A stretch of 64,000 nt of DNA from Lutibacter sp. (lineage in GTDB: Bacteria > Bacteroidota > Bacteroidia > Flavobacteriales > Flavobacteriaceae): the NCBI GenBank assembly GCA_030683995.1, contig JAUXPH010000053.1, positions 1-64,000 of the forward strand, written 5' to 3'. The position numbers were made by a program, and so were the translations under genes. A model generated the notes under the pieces. The model saw nothing but the letters and a program-made list of their open reading frames with translations, was not told where the DNA came from and searched no databases. Below are positions 39,363 to 48,994 of the stretch, piece by piece; the stretch's first letter is position 1; each line of letters opens with the position of its first letter.

Positions 39363-39733
39363 AGGATTTGTTTGAGTGCAAAGATAGGCAAAAGCCCTCT
39401 TGACATCGATGGAGGAAATGATTAAATGTTAAAACTTTGAAGATCGAAGACGAGTTTACCCAAAATTTTTTTTGAAAAATAACATCAAAACTCATAGGCT
39501 ATAATATTTATTACCAATAACATTTAACTCATAAAAAATACCGCAACACCAGTATTAATTTTGAATTCCTAATTCATAAATCTTTGTTAATAATGGGTCA
39601 ATGAAGTCGTTAAAGTATAAACTTTCTGATACTTGTAACATAAGTTACGCCAATTTTGCAAGAATTGTGCTCAATTTGCAGTCTGGTAGAATGGCACAAA
39701 AATTGCTGAATTATAACTATTAAATTTAAAAAA

Positions 39734-40093
39734 ATGACAGAATTATTGACAAAAGAGACTTTTTTAGAAAAGGTTTTTAATTTCGAAAAAAATCAAGATT
39801 GGAAATTTGAAGGCGAAGTGCCTTGCATTATCGACTTTTATGCAGATTGGTGCGGGCCGTGTAAAATGGTGGCGCCGATTTTAGAAGAATTAAGCAATGA
39901 ATATGAAGGAAAATTAAATATTTATAAAGTAGATACCGAAGTTGAGCAGGAATTGGCTGCGGCATTTGGCATCAGAAGCATTCCATCTATGTTGTTTGTT
40001 CCAAAAGATTCAGAGCCGCAAATGGCTCAGGGAGCAATGCCAAAACACGATTTGGAGAAAATTATTGCCGATGTTTTAAAGGTTTCAAAATAA
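39734..40093 (+). CDS. trxA: Thioredoxin
   Basis: FYADWCGPCKMVAPILEEL (WCGPC). Confidence 0.94.
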   Translation: MTELLTKETFLEKVFNFEKNQDWKFEGEVPCIIDFYADWCGPCKMVAPILEELSNEYEGKLNIYKVDTEVEQELAAAFGIRSIPSMLFVPKDSEPQMAQGAMPKHDLEKIIADVLKVSK

Positions 40094-40115
40094 ATCCCAA
40101 CAAACCCCAAAAATG

Positions 40116-40147
40116 GAAAGCCGCAAATTTTGCGGCTTTCTTGTTTT
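40116..40147 (+). terminator. Intrinsic terminator after trxA
   Basis: GAAAGCCGCAAATTTTGCGGCTTTCTTGTTTT. Confidence 0.8.
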
Positions 40148-40333
40148 AGTACAATCAATTATTTGTTGATGCGTTTATTTATTTAATCGATAAAAAGTTA
40201 AAAGTATCCAATCTCAATTCTCTTTCGCTAATCTCTTTTCTGGTCTTAATTTTAAAATTACCTTTACTTTAGCATAAATTTTGCGTAAGCTAATTACAAA
40301 TCTAAATTTCATCGAAATAAAACATAAACAAAT

Positions 40334-42934
40334 ATGAAAAAAGCATTAAAAATTATTGGAATCATTTTATTGGTTTTTGCACTGCTTCTTGTTGCTACAC
40401 CTTTTTTATTCAAAGGAAAAATTAAGGAATTGGTGCTAAAATCCATCAATAAAAATGTTGATGCGGTGGTGGCTTTTGAGGATGTTGATTTGAGTTTGTT
40501 TAAAAACTTTCCGAAAGCAACGGTTGTAATTGATGATTTAAGCATTATTAACAAGGCTCCTTTTGAAAATGACACCTTGTTTTATTCTGAAACTTTCACT
40601 CTTAAAATGAGTGTTAAGGAACTTTTTAAAGGAAAAGGTGAACCTATGAGCATTGAGGCTTTTAGCAGTGAAAACGCGAAGGTGAATGTGATTTACAATA
40701 AAGATGGCTTGTCAAATTATGACATTGCATTAAAAGACAAAGATGAAAAAGATGCAGCAAAAAACGAAGAATTTACCCTGAATTTTCAAAATTATACCAT
40801 TAAAAACCTTCGCTTCACTTATTTTGATGAAGGCTCTAAAATGAGCGTTATTTTAGACAGCATCAATCACGAAGGCAGTGGCGATTTTAAAAATAAAATA
40901 TTGGATTTAAAAACCAAATCTACCGCAAAATTGGCTGTTTCCATTGATAAAACAAACTATTTAAAAAACGTGGCGTTGTCGCTTGATGCCGTTTTGGGAT
41001 TGGATTTGGAAAACCTTAAATATACCTTTAAAGAAAATGAGGCGTTGGTTAATTTGCTTCCGATTGCTTTTGATGGATTTATTCAGATGAAAGATGACGG
41101 ACAATTGTATGACCTGAAATTTAAAACACCAACGTCATCTTTTAAAAACTTTTTGGGTTTGATTCCCCAAATGTATTCAGGGAAGTTGGATGGCGTAAAA
41201 ACATCGGGTGATTTTAAGGTAAACGGTGTTGTAAAAGGAACTTATTCTGACACTACAATTCCTTCTTTTGATGTTGAAATTGCTTCAAACAATGCGTCTT
41301 TTCAATATCCGAATTTGCCAAAATCGGTTAATAATATTGTGATTGATTCCCGAATTGTAAACAAAACCGGAATATTTAACGACACTTATGTGAATTTGGA
41401 TAAGTTGTCTTTCACCATTGACCAGGATGTTTTTAACGCAAAAGCAACCATTCAAAATATTGCTGAAAACGCCCTGATTAATGCCGAAATAAAAGGGATT
41501 GTGAATTTGGCGAATGTGGCTAAAGCATATCCCGTAAAATTGGAAAAACCGTTAACCGGTATTTTAAAAGCTGATGTGGTAACGCGTTTTGACATGAAAT
41601 CGGTTGAAGCAAGCCAATATCAAAACATTCAAAATTCGGGAACCATTACGGTAACCGATTTTAATTATGAAAGTGATGAAATGGCAAAACCATTTAAAAT
41701 TAAACAAGCCGCCATTGCTTTCAATCCAAAAGACATTCGTTTGAATAAATTTGATGGGGAAACCGGAAATTCCGATTTTCAGGTGACTGGAAATTTGGAT
41801 AATTTTTACGGATTTATTTTTAAAAATCAGGTGTTGAAAGGAAATTTCAACTTAGTTTCCCGTCAATTTGAAGTGGCTGATTTTATGGAAACCAAAACCG
41901 ATACCTCCGCAACTAAAACAACCAAAGAAGCCTTAAAAATTCCTTCATTTTTAGAGGTGACCATCGCTGCCAAAGCTACAACGGTGGTTTACGACAATTT
42001 GAATTTAAAAGAAGTTTCGGGAAATTTGGCCATTAAAGATGAAGCAGTGAATTTAAGCAATTTAAAAATGGATGTTTTTGGCGGACAAATAGCCTTAAGC
42101 GGAATGGTTTCAACCAAAGAAAAAACGCCAAAATTCAATATGGATTTAGGGTTAAATGGTTTGAATATCTCTGAATCTTTTACGCAACTTGCGATGTTAA
42201 AATCCATTGCGCCAATTGCCAATGCGGTTCTTGGAAAGTTAAATTCCACCATAAAATTATCGGGAAATTTATCCGAGAATATGACACCCGACCTTAAAAG
42301 TATTACAGGAAATTTGATTGGACAATTGTTAGGATCTAAATTAAGTCCGGCCAATTCACCGTTGCTGACTTCTTTGGCTTCAAACATAAAATTTTTAGAT
42401 CTAGAAAAGTTGAATTTGGACAAACTAAAAATGATTCTGTCTTTTAAAGACGGAAAGGTTCAAATTAATCCATTTACGCTTAATTACCAGGATATCAATA
42501 TTGAAATTTCAGGCGCTCACGGCTTCGACCAAAGTATGGCGTACAACTTAAAATTTGATGTTCCGGTAAAATATTTGGGCAATGAAGTCAATAATTTATT
42601 GACAAAATTAACGCCTGCCGATGCGGCAAAAATTGAAAATTTCCCCATAAATGCAAATTTAACCGGCAGTTTTACGAGTCCGAAAGTTTCAACCGACCTG
42701 CAACAGGCCACCACACACGTAGTTACGCAATTGGTAGATATGCAAAAAGGGAAACTCATCAATCAGGCTACCCAAGCTTTAGGCAACTTAATTCCGGGAA
42801 ATGTCAAAACCGATACCTCAAAAACCAAAAGCGCAGATACCACAAAAACTGTGACGCCAAAACAAACAATCGACAAAGCAAAGGACAGTATTGTTCAAAA
42901 TGCTTTGAAGAATTTGTTTAAAAAGAAGCAGTAA
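40334..42934 (+). CDS. AsmA-like family protein
   Basis: N-terminal TM anchor and long repetitive AsmA-like beta-rich sequence; C-terminal Lys/Thr-rich tail. Confidence 0.88.
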   Translation: MKKALKIIGIILLVFALLLVATPFLFKGKIKELVLKSINKNVDAVVAFEDVDLSLFKNFPKATVVIDDLSIINKAPFENDTLFYSETFTLKMSVKELFKGKGEPMSIEAFSSENAKVNVIYNKDGLSNYDIALKDKDEKDAAKNEEFTLNFQNYTIKNLRFTYFDEGSKMSVILDSINHEGSGDFKNKILDLKTKSTAKLAVSIDKTNYLKNVALSLDAVLGLDLENLKYTFKENEALVNLLPIAFDGFIQMKDDGQLYDLKFKTPTSSFKNFLGLIPQMYSGKLDGVKTSGDFKVNGVVKGTYSDTTIPSFDVEIASNNASFQYPNLPKSVNNIVIDSRIVNKTGIFNDTYVNLDKLSFTIDQDVFNAKATIQNIAENALINAEIKGIVNLANVAKAYPVKLEKPLTGILKADVVTRFDMKSVEASQYQNIQNSGTITVTDFNYESDEMAKPFKIKQAAIAFNPKDIRLNKFDGETGNSDFQVTGNLDNFYGFIFKNQVLKGNFNLVSRQFEVADFMETKTDTSATKTTKEALKIPSFLEVTIAAKATTVVYDNLNLKEVSGNLAIKDEAVNLSNLKMDVFGGQIALSGMVSTKEKTPKFNMDLGLNGLNISESFTQLAMLKSIAPIANAVLGKLNSTIKLSGNLSENMTPDLKSITGNLIGQLLGSKLSPANSPLLTSLASNIKFLDLEKLNLDKLKMILSFKDGKVQINPFTLNYQDINIEISGAHGFDQSMAYNLKFDVPVKYLGNEVNNLLTKLTPADAAKIENFPINANLTGSFTSPKVSTDLQQATTHVVTQLVDMQKGKLINQATQALGNLIPGNVKTDTSKTKSADTTKTVTPKQTIDKAKDSIVQNALKNLFKKKQ

Positions 42935-43043
42935 CGGCAATTTTTCTTTCAAGAATGTTCTTTGGAAACTAGTTATAATGCAGGAATTTTTATAATAATT
43001 TAAATAAAATTTATAATTATTGTTAATATTTCATAAAAAAAAG

Positions 43044-43051
43044 TATATTTG
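43044..43051 (+). promoter_or_regulatory. -7 box TATATTTG upstream of S8 peptidase
   Basis: TAnnTTTG match about 29 bp upstream of the ATG. Confidence 0.5.
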
Positions 43052-43079
43052 GAGCCAACCCTTAAACACTTTATAAATT

Positions 43080-44297
43080 ATGAAAAAAACAAATTTTATG
43101 CGTTTTGCATTTTTTGGAACAGCAATATTGTTGTTCTCAGCTTGTTCCAATGAAGAATCTGTTGATTTAAATAGTTCTTTAATCGACGAAAGCGCAGTTG
43201 TTTTGCAACAAAGTCAGGTCATTGAAGGCTCTTATATTGTTGTTTTTGAAACAAAAATTACAGGAGACCTTGGTAAAAAATTCGGAAACGATTACAAAGC
43301 GGCAAAACAAGCTGTTGTAAGCGAAGCCAAAAAAATGTTTTCTGAAAACTCCATTGTTGATTTTGAAATTAAGCAAAGTTATGGTAGGGTATTGAACGGC
43401 GTTGCCGCTAAATTATCCAAAGCTGATGCTGAGAAATTATCAAAAGATAAAAGGGTAAAATATATTGAAGAAGATCAATTGGTCGCCTTGGCTCCTGGAG
43501 GAAAACCAGGTGGAGGAGGTTCTGTAGCTCAAGAAATACCTTGGGGAATTGCACGTGTTAATGGCATATCAAATTATACTGGAAGCGCTGTAGCTTGGGT
43601 TATTGACACGGGTATCGATTTAGATCACCCAGATTTAAATGTAAATGCCGCAAGAGGTTTTAATGCTTTTACTACAGGACGAGATGCAGGTGCTCCGAAT
43701 GATGGAAACGGACATGGTTCTCACGTAGCTGGTACAATTGGTGCTATAAATAATACTATTGGTGTGATTGGAGTGGCTCCAGGCGCTACCGTAATCCCTA
43801 TAAAAGTTTTGGATAGCCGCGGAAGCGGATCTTATTCTGGCGTTATTGCCGGTGTTGATTTTGTTGCTGCGAATGGAAGTATTGGCGATGTTGCAAATAT
43901 GAGTTTGGGAGGTCCAATTTCTCAAGCTTTAGATGATGCAGTTCTTGCCGCTTCAAATAAAGGAATTAAATTTGCTTTGGCTGCAGGAAACGAAGGTAAA
44001 GACGCTAATTTGTCATCTCCTGCAAGAGTTAACGGAGCAAATATTTATACGATTTCAGCAATGAGTAATGGAGACAAATGGGCATCATTCTCTAATTTTG
44101 GAAATCCGCCAGTTGATTTCTGCGCGCCGGGAGTTTCCATAAAATCTACTTGGAAAGATGGCGGTTATAATACCATTAGTGGTACTTCAATGGCTTCACC
44201 ACATGCAGCCGGTGTATTACTTTTAGGTAACCCTTCAACTAGCGGTTATGTTATTGGAGATACTGATGGGAATCCAGATCCAATTATTGTTCGCTAA
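43080..44297 (+). CDS. Subtilisin-like S8 serine peptidase lipoprotein with I9-type propeptide
   Basis: Lipobox LFSACSNEE; D in AWVIDTGIDLDHPDL, H in GNGHGSHVAGTIG, S in SGTSMASPHAAGV; I9-like YIVVFETKITG.. Confidence 0.95.
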   Translation: MKKTNFMRFAFFGTAILLFSACSNEESVDLNSSLIDESAVVLQQSQVIEGSYIVVFETKITGDLGKKFGNDYKAAKQAVVSEAKKMFSENSIVDFEIKQSYGRVLNGVAAKLSKADAEKLSKDKRVKYIEEDQLVALAPGGKPGGGGSVAQEIPWGIARVNGISNYTGSAVAWVIDTGIDLDHPDLNVNAARGFNAFTTGRDAGAPNDGNGHGSHVAGTIGAINNTIGVIGVAPGATVIPIKVLDSRGSGSYSGVIAGVDFVAANGSIGDVANMSLGGPISQALDDAVLAASNKGIKFALAAGNEGKDANLSSPARVNGANIYTISAMSNGDKWASFSNFGNPPVDFCAPGVSIKSTWKDGGYNTISGTSMASPHAAGVLLLGNPSTSGYVIGDTDGNPDPIIVR

Positions 44298-44316
44298 AAT
44301 TCATTAAAAAAATAAT

Positions 44317-44348
44317 AAAAAAGGGAGCATTGAGCTCCCTTTTTTTTG
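44317..44348 (+). terminator. Intrinsic terminator between convergent genes
   Basis: AAAAAAGGGAGCATTGAGCTCCCTTTTTTTT. Confidence 0.85.
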
Positions 44349-44360
44349 TTTAAAAATTAA

Positions 44361-45350
44361 CTAAACTAATTTATTCGCAATCAAATATTCAGCAATTTGA
44401 ATGGTGTTTGTTGCGGCGCCTTTTCTAAGATTATCGGCCACAATCCACATATTTAAAGTGTTTGGCTGCGATTCGTCTCTTCTGATCCTTCCTACAAAAA
44501 CTTCATCTTTATTGTGGGCGTAAATTGGCATTGGATAGGTATTTGTGTCTAAATTGTCCTGTACAATTATGCCGGGAGTTTCGCTTAACAATTTACGTAC
44601 TTCACTTAAATCAAAATCCTTTTCAAACTGAACATTCACCGCTTCTGAATGTCCGCCCGAAGTTGGAATACGCACCGCCGTTGCCGTAACGGTAAAAGAA
44701 TCGTCATTTAATATTTTCTTTGGTTCTTTCACCAATTTCATTTCTTCTTTGGTGTAGCCATTTTCTAAAAACACATCACACTGCGGAATGGCATTTCTGT
44801 TAATTGGATAATGATAAGCCATTTCTCCTTTGATGCCTTTCGACTCATTTTCGAGCTGTTGCACTGCTTTTACGCCAGTTCCTGAAACGGATTGATAGGT
44901 AGAAATAACCACACGTTTCATCGTGTATTTTTTGTGCAAAGGCGCCAAAGCCATCACCAATTGAATGGTTGAACAGTTTGGATTTGCAATAATTTTATCA
45001 GCTTTGGTCAACACATCGCCGTTAATTTCGGGAACCACCAATTTTTTTGTGGGATCCATTCTCCAGGCCGAAGAATTGTCTACAACCGTAGTTCCAACTT
45101 CCGCAAATTTCGGTGCCCACAATTCAGAAGTTGTTCCTCCTGCAGAAAATAATGCGATATCCGGACGTGCATTCACAGCATCTTGCATTCCGATAAGGGT
45201 ATAATTTTTTCCTCTATATTCCATTTGCTTCCCAACAGAACGTTCTGAAGCAACCAACAATAATTCGGTAATTGGGAAATTTCTTTCCGCCAACACTTGT
45301 AACATCACGTTTCCTACCATTCCGGTAGCGCCTACTACAGCTACTTTCAT
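44361..45350 (-). CDS. asd: Aspartate-semialdehyde dehydrogenase
   Basis: VAVVGATGMVGNVML, IANPNCSTIQ, SVSGTGVKAV. Confidence 0.96.
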   Translation of the reverse strand: MKVAVVGATGMVGNVMLQVLAERNFPITELLLVASERSVGKQMEYRGKNYTLIGMQDAVNARPDIALFSAGGTTSELWAPKFAEVGTTVVDNSSAWRMDPTKKLVVPEINGDVLTKADKIIANPNCSTIQLVMALAPLHKKYTMKRVVISTYQSVSGTGVKAVQQLENESKGIKGEMAYHYPINRNAIPQCDVFLENGYTKEEMKLVKEPKKILNDDSFTVTATAVRIPTSGGHSEAVNVQFEKDFDLSEVRKLLSETPGIIVQDNLDTNTYPMPIYAHNKDEVFVGRIRRDESQPNTLNMWIVADNLRKGAATNTIQIAEYLIANKLV

Positions 45351-45523
45351 CTAATTATTTTTTAATTTTTATACTGATGCAAATTTTATAAAAAAATGTA
45401 AGAAACAAGCACTAATTTATTGAAAATTAACAGATAAATATTTTTCTGTTAAAAAAATGATAAAAGAGTTGTAACCGAAATAGTTATTATAAAAAATGTA
45501 ATTTTGCAAAAAATCAAAAACAA

Positions 45524-46801
45524 ATGACTACTACAGGAAAAATAGAATTGATGGCTCCCGCCGGAAGTTTTGAATCGTTGCAGGCCGCATTGGATAATGG
45601 TGCCGATTCAATTTACTTTGGTGTTGAGCAACTTAATATGCGCGCAAGGGCTTCCATAAATTTTACGATGGATGATTTAAAAGAAATTTCGGCGCGTTGC
45701 AAAGCAAAAAATGTAAGAACCTATCTCACCTTAAATACCATTATTTACGATCACGATTTATCTGTGGTAAAAACCTTGCTTCAAAAAGCAAAAGAGGCCG
45801 ATATTACTGCGGTTATTGCTATGGATCAGGCAGTTATTGCCTCCGCAAGGGCTATTGGAATGGAAGTTCATATTTCAACCCAAATAAATGTCACCAATAT
45901 TGAAACGGTGAAATTTTATGCGATGTTTGCCGATACGATGGTGTTGAGCCGCGAATTGAGTTTGCGACAGGTGAAGAAAATTACCGAGCAAATTGTAAAA
46001 GATGATGTGCGCGGACCTTCGGGAAATTTATTGGAAATTGAAATTTTTGGACACGGAGCCTTGTGTATGGCGGTTTCCGGAAAATGTTATATGAGTTTGC
46101 ATTCTTCAAATTCTTCAGCAAACAGAGGCGCCTGCAAACAAAATTGCCGAAAAAAATATACGGTGATCGATCAGGAAACCGGATTTGAAATGGAACTTGA
46201 CAACGAATATATTATGTCTCCAAAAGATTTGTGCACCATCGATTTTTTGGATCAAATTGAAGATGCCGGCGTAAAAGTGTTGAAAATTGAAGGACGAGGA
46301 AGAGCTCCCGAATATGTGGCGAATGTGATTAAATGCTATCGCGACGCCATTGACAGCATTGAAGCGGGAACTTACAGCAAGGAAAAAGTGATTTCGTGGA
46401 TGCTGGATTTGGAAAAAGTGTACAATCGCGGATTTTGGAGCGGCTATTATTTGGGACAAAAATTGGGGGAATGGAGCAACGGTTCAGGAAGCCACGCCAC
46501 GCAAAAAAAGGTGTATGTTGGGAAGGGAATGCATTATTTCCCAAAAACAAACATTGCCGAATTTAAAATTGAAGCCTACGAAATTGCCATTGGCGACACC
46601 ATTTTAATCACTGGTCCAACAACCGGTGCCAAAGAAATGGAAATTACCCAAATGTTTATCAATGATGTTGCGGGAGAAAAAGCCCAAAAAGGAGATTCCT
46701 GCACTTTTAAAATCGATTTTAGAATTCGTCCTTCAGATAAATTATATAAAATTGTTCCTATGAATGCAGAAGTTGGAAACGCCATTGTTGAAGTAGGTTA
46801 A
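45524..46801 (+). CDS. Peptidase U32 family protein
   Basis: ELMAPAGSFESLQAALDNGADSIYFGV; ...FGHGALCMAVSGKCYMSLH..SANRGACKQNCRKKY. Confidence 0.94.
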   Translation: MTTTGKIELMAPAGSFESLQAALDNGADSIYFGVEQLNMRARASINFTMDDLKEISARCKAKNVRTYLTLNTIIYDHDLSVVKTLLQKAKEADITAVIAMDQAVIASARAIGMEVHISTQINVTNIETVKFYAMFADTMVLSRELSLRQVKKITEQIVKDDVRGPSGNLLEIEIFGHGALCMAVSGKCYMSLHSSNSSANRGACKQNCRKKYTVIDQETGFEMELDNEYIMSPKDLCTIDFLDQIEDAGVKVLKIEGRGRAPEYVANVIKCYRDAIDSIEAGTYSKEKVISWMLDLEKVYNRGFWSGYYLGQKLGEWSNGSGSHATQKKVYVGKGMHYFPKTNIAEFKIEAYEIAIGDTILITGPTTGAKEMEITQMFINDVAGEKAQKGDSCTFKIDFRIRPSDKLYKIVPMNAEVGNAIVEVG

Positions 46802-46919
46802 GGAAAGACCGAAGTCGGGAGACCGAAGACCGAAGTTCACCAAGATCAAAGCTGAAAGGGCAACATTTAATAAATCAGAATCCCGATAGCTATCGGGACG
46901 TAATTCGTAAATATAAAGA

Positions 46920-47150
46920 ATGGTAATTATCACATTGCAAAGGGCCAAGTGCATTGGTTGTAATTACTGTGTGGAACAGGCGGTTGCCCAATTCCAAATG
47001 TCCAAAAAAGACGGAAAAGCAGTATTGCTTCATTCGAAGGAAAAAAGAGGTTTTTTCACTTTAAAATCGGCAGATACAGGCATTTTGGAAGCGGTCACAA
47101 AAGCGAAAGAAGCTTGTCCGGTAAAAATTATTGATGTAAAACAAACATAA
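46920..47150 (+). CDS. Small 4Fe-4S ferredoxin-like protein
   Basis: CIGCNYC near the N-terminus and EACPVKII near the C-terminus. Confidence 0.8.
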   Translation: MVIITLQRAKCIGCNYCVEQAVAQFQMSKKDGKAVLLHSKEKRGFFTLKSADTGILEAVTKAKEACPVKIIDVKQT

Positions 47151-47262
47151 ATCGGTTTTTTTGCGTTTTACAGTTTGTAATTTAAATGATATCTTTACAA
47201 ATTAGTGAAGACCGTAAAATTGATTTTCAGTTTTACAAATAATATAAAAATATAAAAAACAT

Positions 47263-48516
47263 ATGAGCTGTAATAGTTGCTCTTCAGATATAAATACCGT
47301 GCCGAAAGGCTGCAAAAGCAATGGAAATTGCGCCACCGGAGGGTGTGAGAAACTCTCCGTTTTCGACTGGTTATCCAATATGGCGCTGCCAACAGGACAA
47401 GAACCATTAAACATTGTTGAGGTTCGATTCAAAAACGGACGCAAACATTTTTACCGAAATGTAGATAAATTGCAAATTTCCATTGGCGATATCATTGCCG
47501 TGGAAGGAAGTCCGGGCCACGACATTGGAACGGTTTCGCTTACCGGCGAACTGATCAGAATTCAGATGAAGAAAAAAGGCGTTGCCTTTGACAGTGAAGA
47601 AGTAAAAAAAATATACCGAAAAGCCACCCAAAAAGACATCGATATTTGGAAAGCCGCACGAGAAAAAGAATACGAAACCCAATTTAAGGGCCGTGAAATT
47701 TTGAGCAGATTGGGCATAAAAATGAAACTTTCTGATGTTGAATACCAAGGCGACGGCAACAAAGCCACCTTTTATTACACGGCCGATGACCGTGTGGATT
47801 TTCGACAATTAATTAGAGATTTGGCAAGCACTTTCAGCATCAGGGTTGAAATGAAACAAGTTGGTTTGCGCCAAGAAGCCGCCCGACTGGGAGGCGTTGG
47901 ATCTTGCGGCAGGGAATTGTGCTGTTCAACCTGGTTAACCGATTTAAGAAAAGTGAACACCACTGCGGCACGTTATCAGCAATTGTCGTTAAATCCACAA
48001 AAATTAGCCGGACAATGCGGAAAATTAAAATGCTGTTTAAATTATGAACTAGACACATATTTAGATGCTTTAACCGATTTTCCACGACAAGATATCGTGT
48101 TAAAAACAAAAAAAGGAGAAGCCGTTTTTATTAAAATGGATATTTTTAAAAGAGTGTTATGGTACACCTACAAGGAAGACAGAAACAAGTGGTTTAAACT
48201 TACTTTGGAAAACGTTAAAGAAATCATAGACTTAAATAAAAACAACAAGCCGGTAACTTCTTTGGAAGATTATGAATTTGAATTGTTGGTTGAAAATGTA
48301 GTTACTTTTGAGGATGTTGTTGGGCAAGACAGCTTAACGCGTTTTGATGCGCCAAAAAGGAAAAGCAACCACAAGAAAAACAAAAACAAAAATTTAAAAC
48401 CGCCTGTTCAACCAACTCAAGCAACAAAAGCAACACAAGTGAGCGGAAGCGGAAGTTCAAAGAACAGAAAACAAAGACCTCCAAACAGAAGTGCAAACCC
48501 AAATAAAAATAGTTAA
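47263..48516 (+). CDS. PSP1 / RicT-like iron-sulfur-containing regulatory protein
   Basis: PSP1 domain (VEVRFKNGRKHFYRN.., RIEMKQVGLRQEAARLGGVGSCGRELCCSTWL..GQCGKLKCCLNYEL). Confidence 0.92.
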   Translation: MSCNSCSSDINTVPKGCKSNGNCATGGCEKLSVFDWLSNMALPTGQEPLNIVEVRFKNGRKHFYRNVDKLQISIGDIIAVEGSPGHDIGTVSLTGELIRIQMKKKGVAFDSEEVKKIYRKATQKDIDIWKAAREKEYETQFKGREILSRLGIKMKLSDVEYQGDGNKATFYYTADDRVDFRQLIRDLASTFSIRVEMKQVGLRQEAARLGGVGSCGRELCCSTWLTDLRKVNTTAARYQQLSLNPQKLAGQCGKLKCCLNYELDTYLDALTDFPRQDIVLKTKKGEAVFIKMDIFKRVLWYTYKEDRNKWFKLTLENVKEIIDLNKNNKPVTSLEDYEFELLVENVVTFEDVVGQDSLTRFDAPKRKSNHKKNKNKNLKPPVQPTQATKATQVSGSGSSKNRKQRPPNRSANPNKNS

Positions 48517-48994
48517 ACAGTTAAGTTTCATTGCGGTTACTTTTTTGTTGTTGTCCTGCAACTCAAACGTCGTTTTTGATCAATATATTTCTATTGAGGA
48601 CCAACAATGGCCTTCAGAAAATGGAATTGATTTTATTGTGAACAATTTGGATACGATTTCAGCAAATAATGTGTTTATCAATATTAGAAATAATAAGGAT
48701 TATGAATTTAGTTCTTTGTTTTTAATTGCCAAGATTGAATTGCCTAACGGCTATAAAGTGATTGACACCTTGGAATATGAAATGACTGATGCTTCGGGAA
48801 ACTGGTTGGGATCCGGATTTACGGATCTTAAAGAAAATAAACTATTTTATAAAGAAAATGTTGTTTTTTCTGAAATAGGAACCTACAAATTTAATATTCA
48901 AAACGCAACGCGCGGCATCAATGATATTCAGGGAAAAAATCCTTTAAAAGGAATCACAGATGTTGGACTTAGCATTGAAAAAATAAAAAAATGA
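48491..48994 (+). CDS. gldH: Gliding motility lipoprotein GldH
   Basis: Lipobox LLLSCNSNVVFDQYISIEDQQWPSENGIDF; located between ricT-like and PBP1A genes. Confidence 0.88.
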   Translation: MQTQIKIVKQLSFIAVTFLLLSCNSNVVFDQYISIEDQQWPSENGIDFIVNNLDTISANNVFINIRNNKDYEFSSLFLIAKIELPNGYKVIDTLEYEMTDASGNWLGSGFTDLKENKLFYKENVVFSEIGTYKFNIQNATRGINDIQGKNPLKGITDVGLSIEKIKK

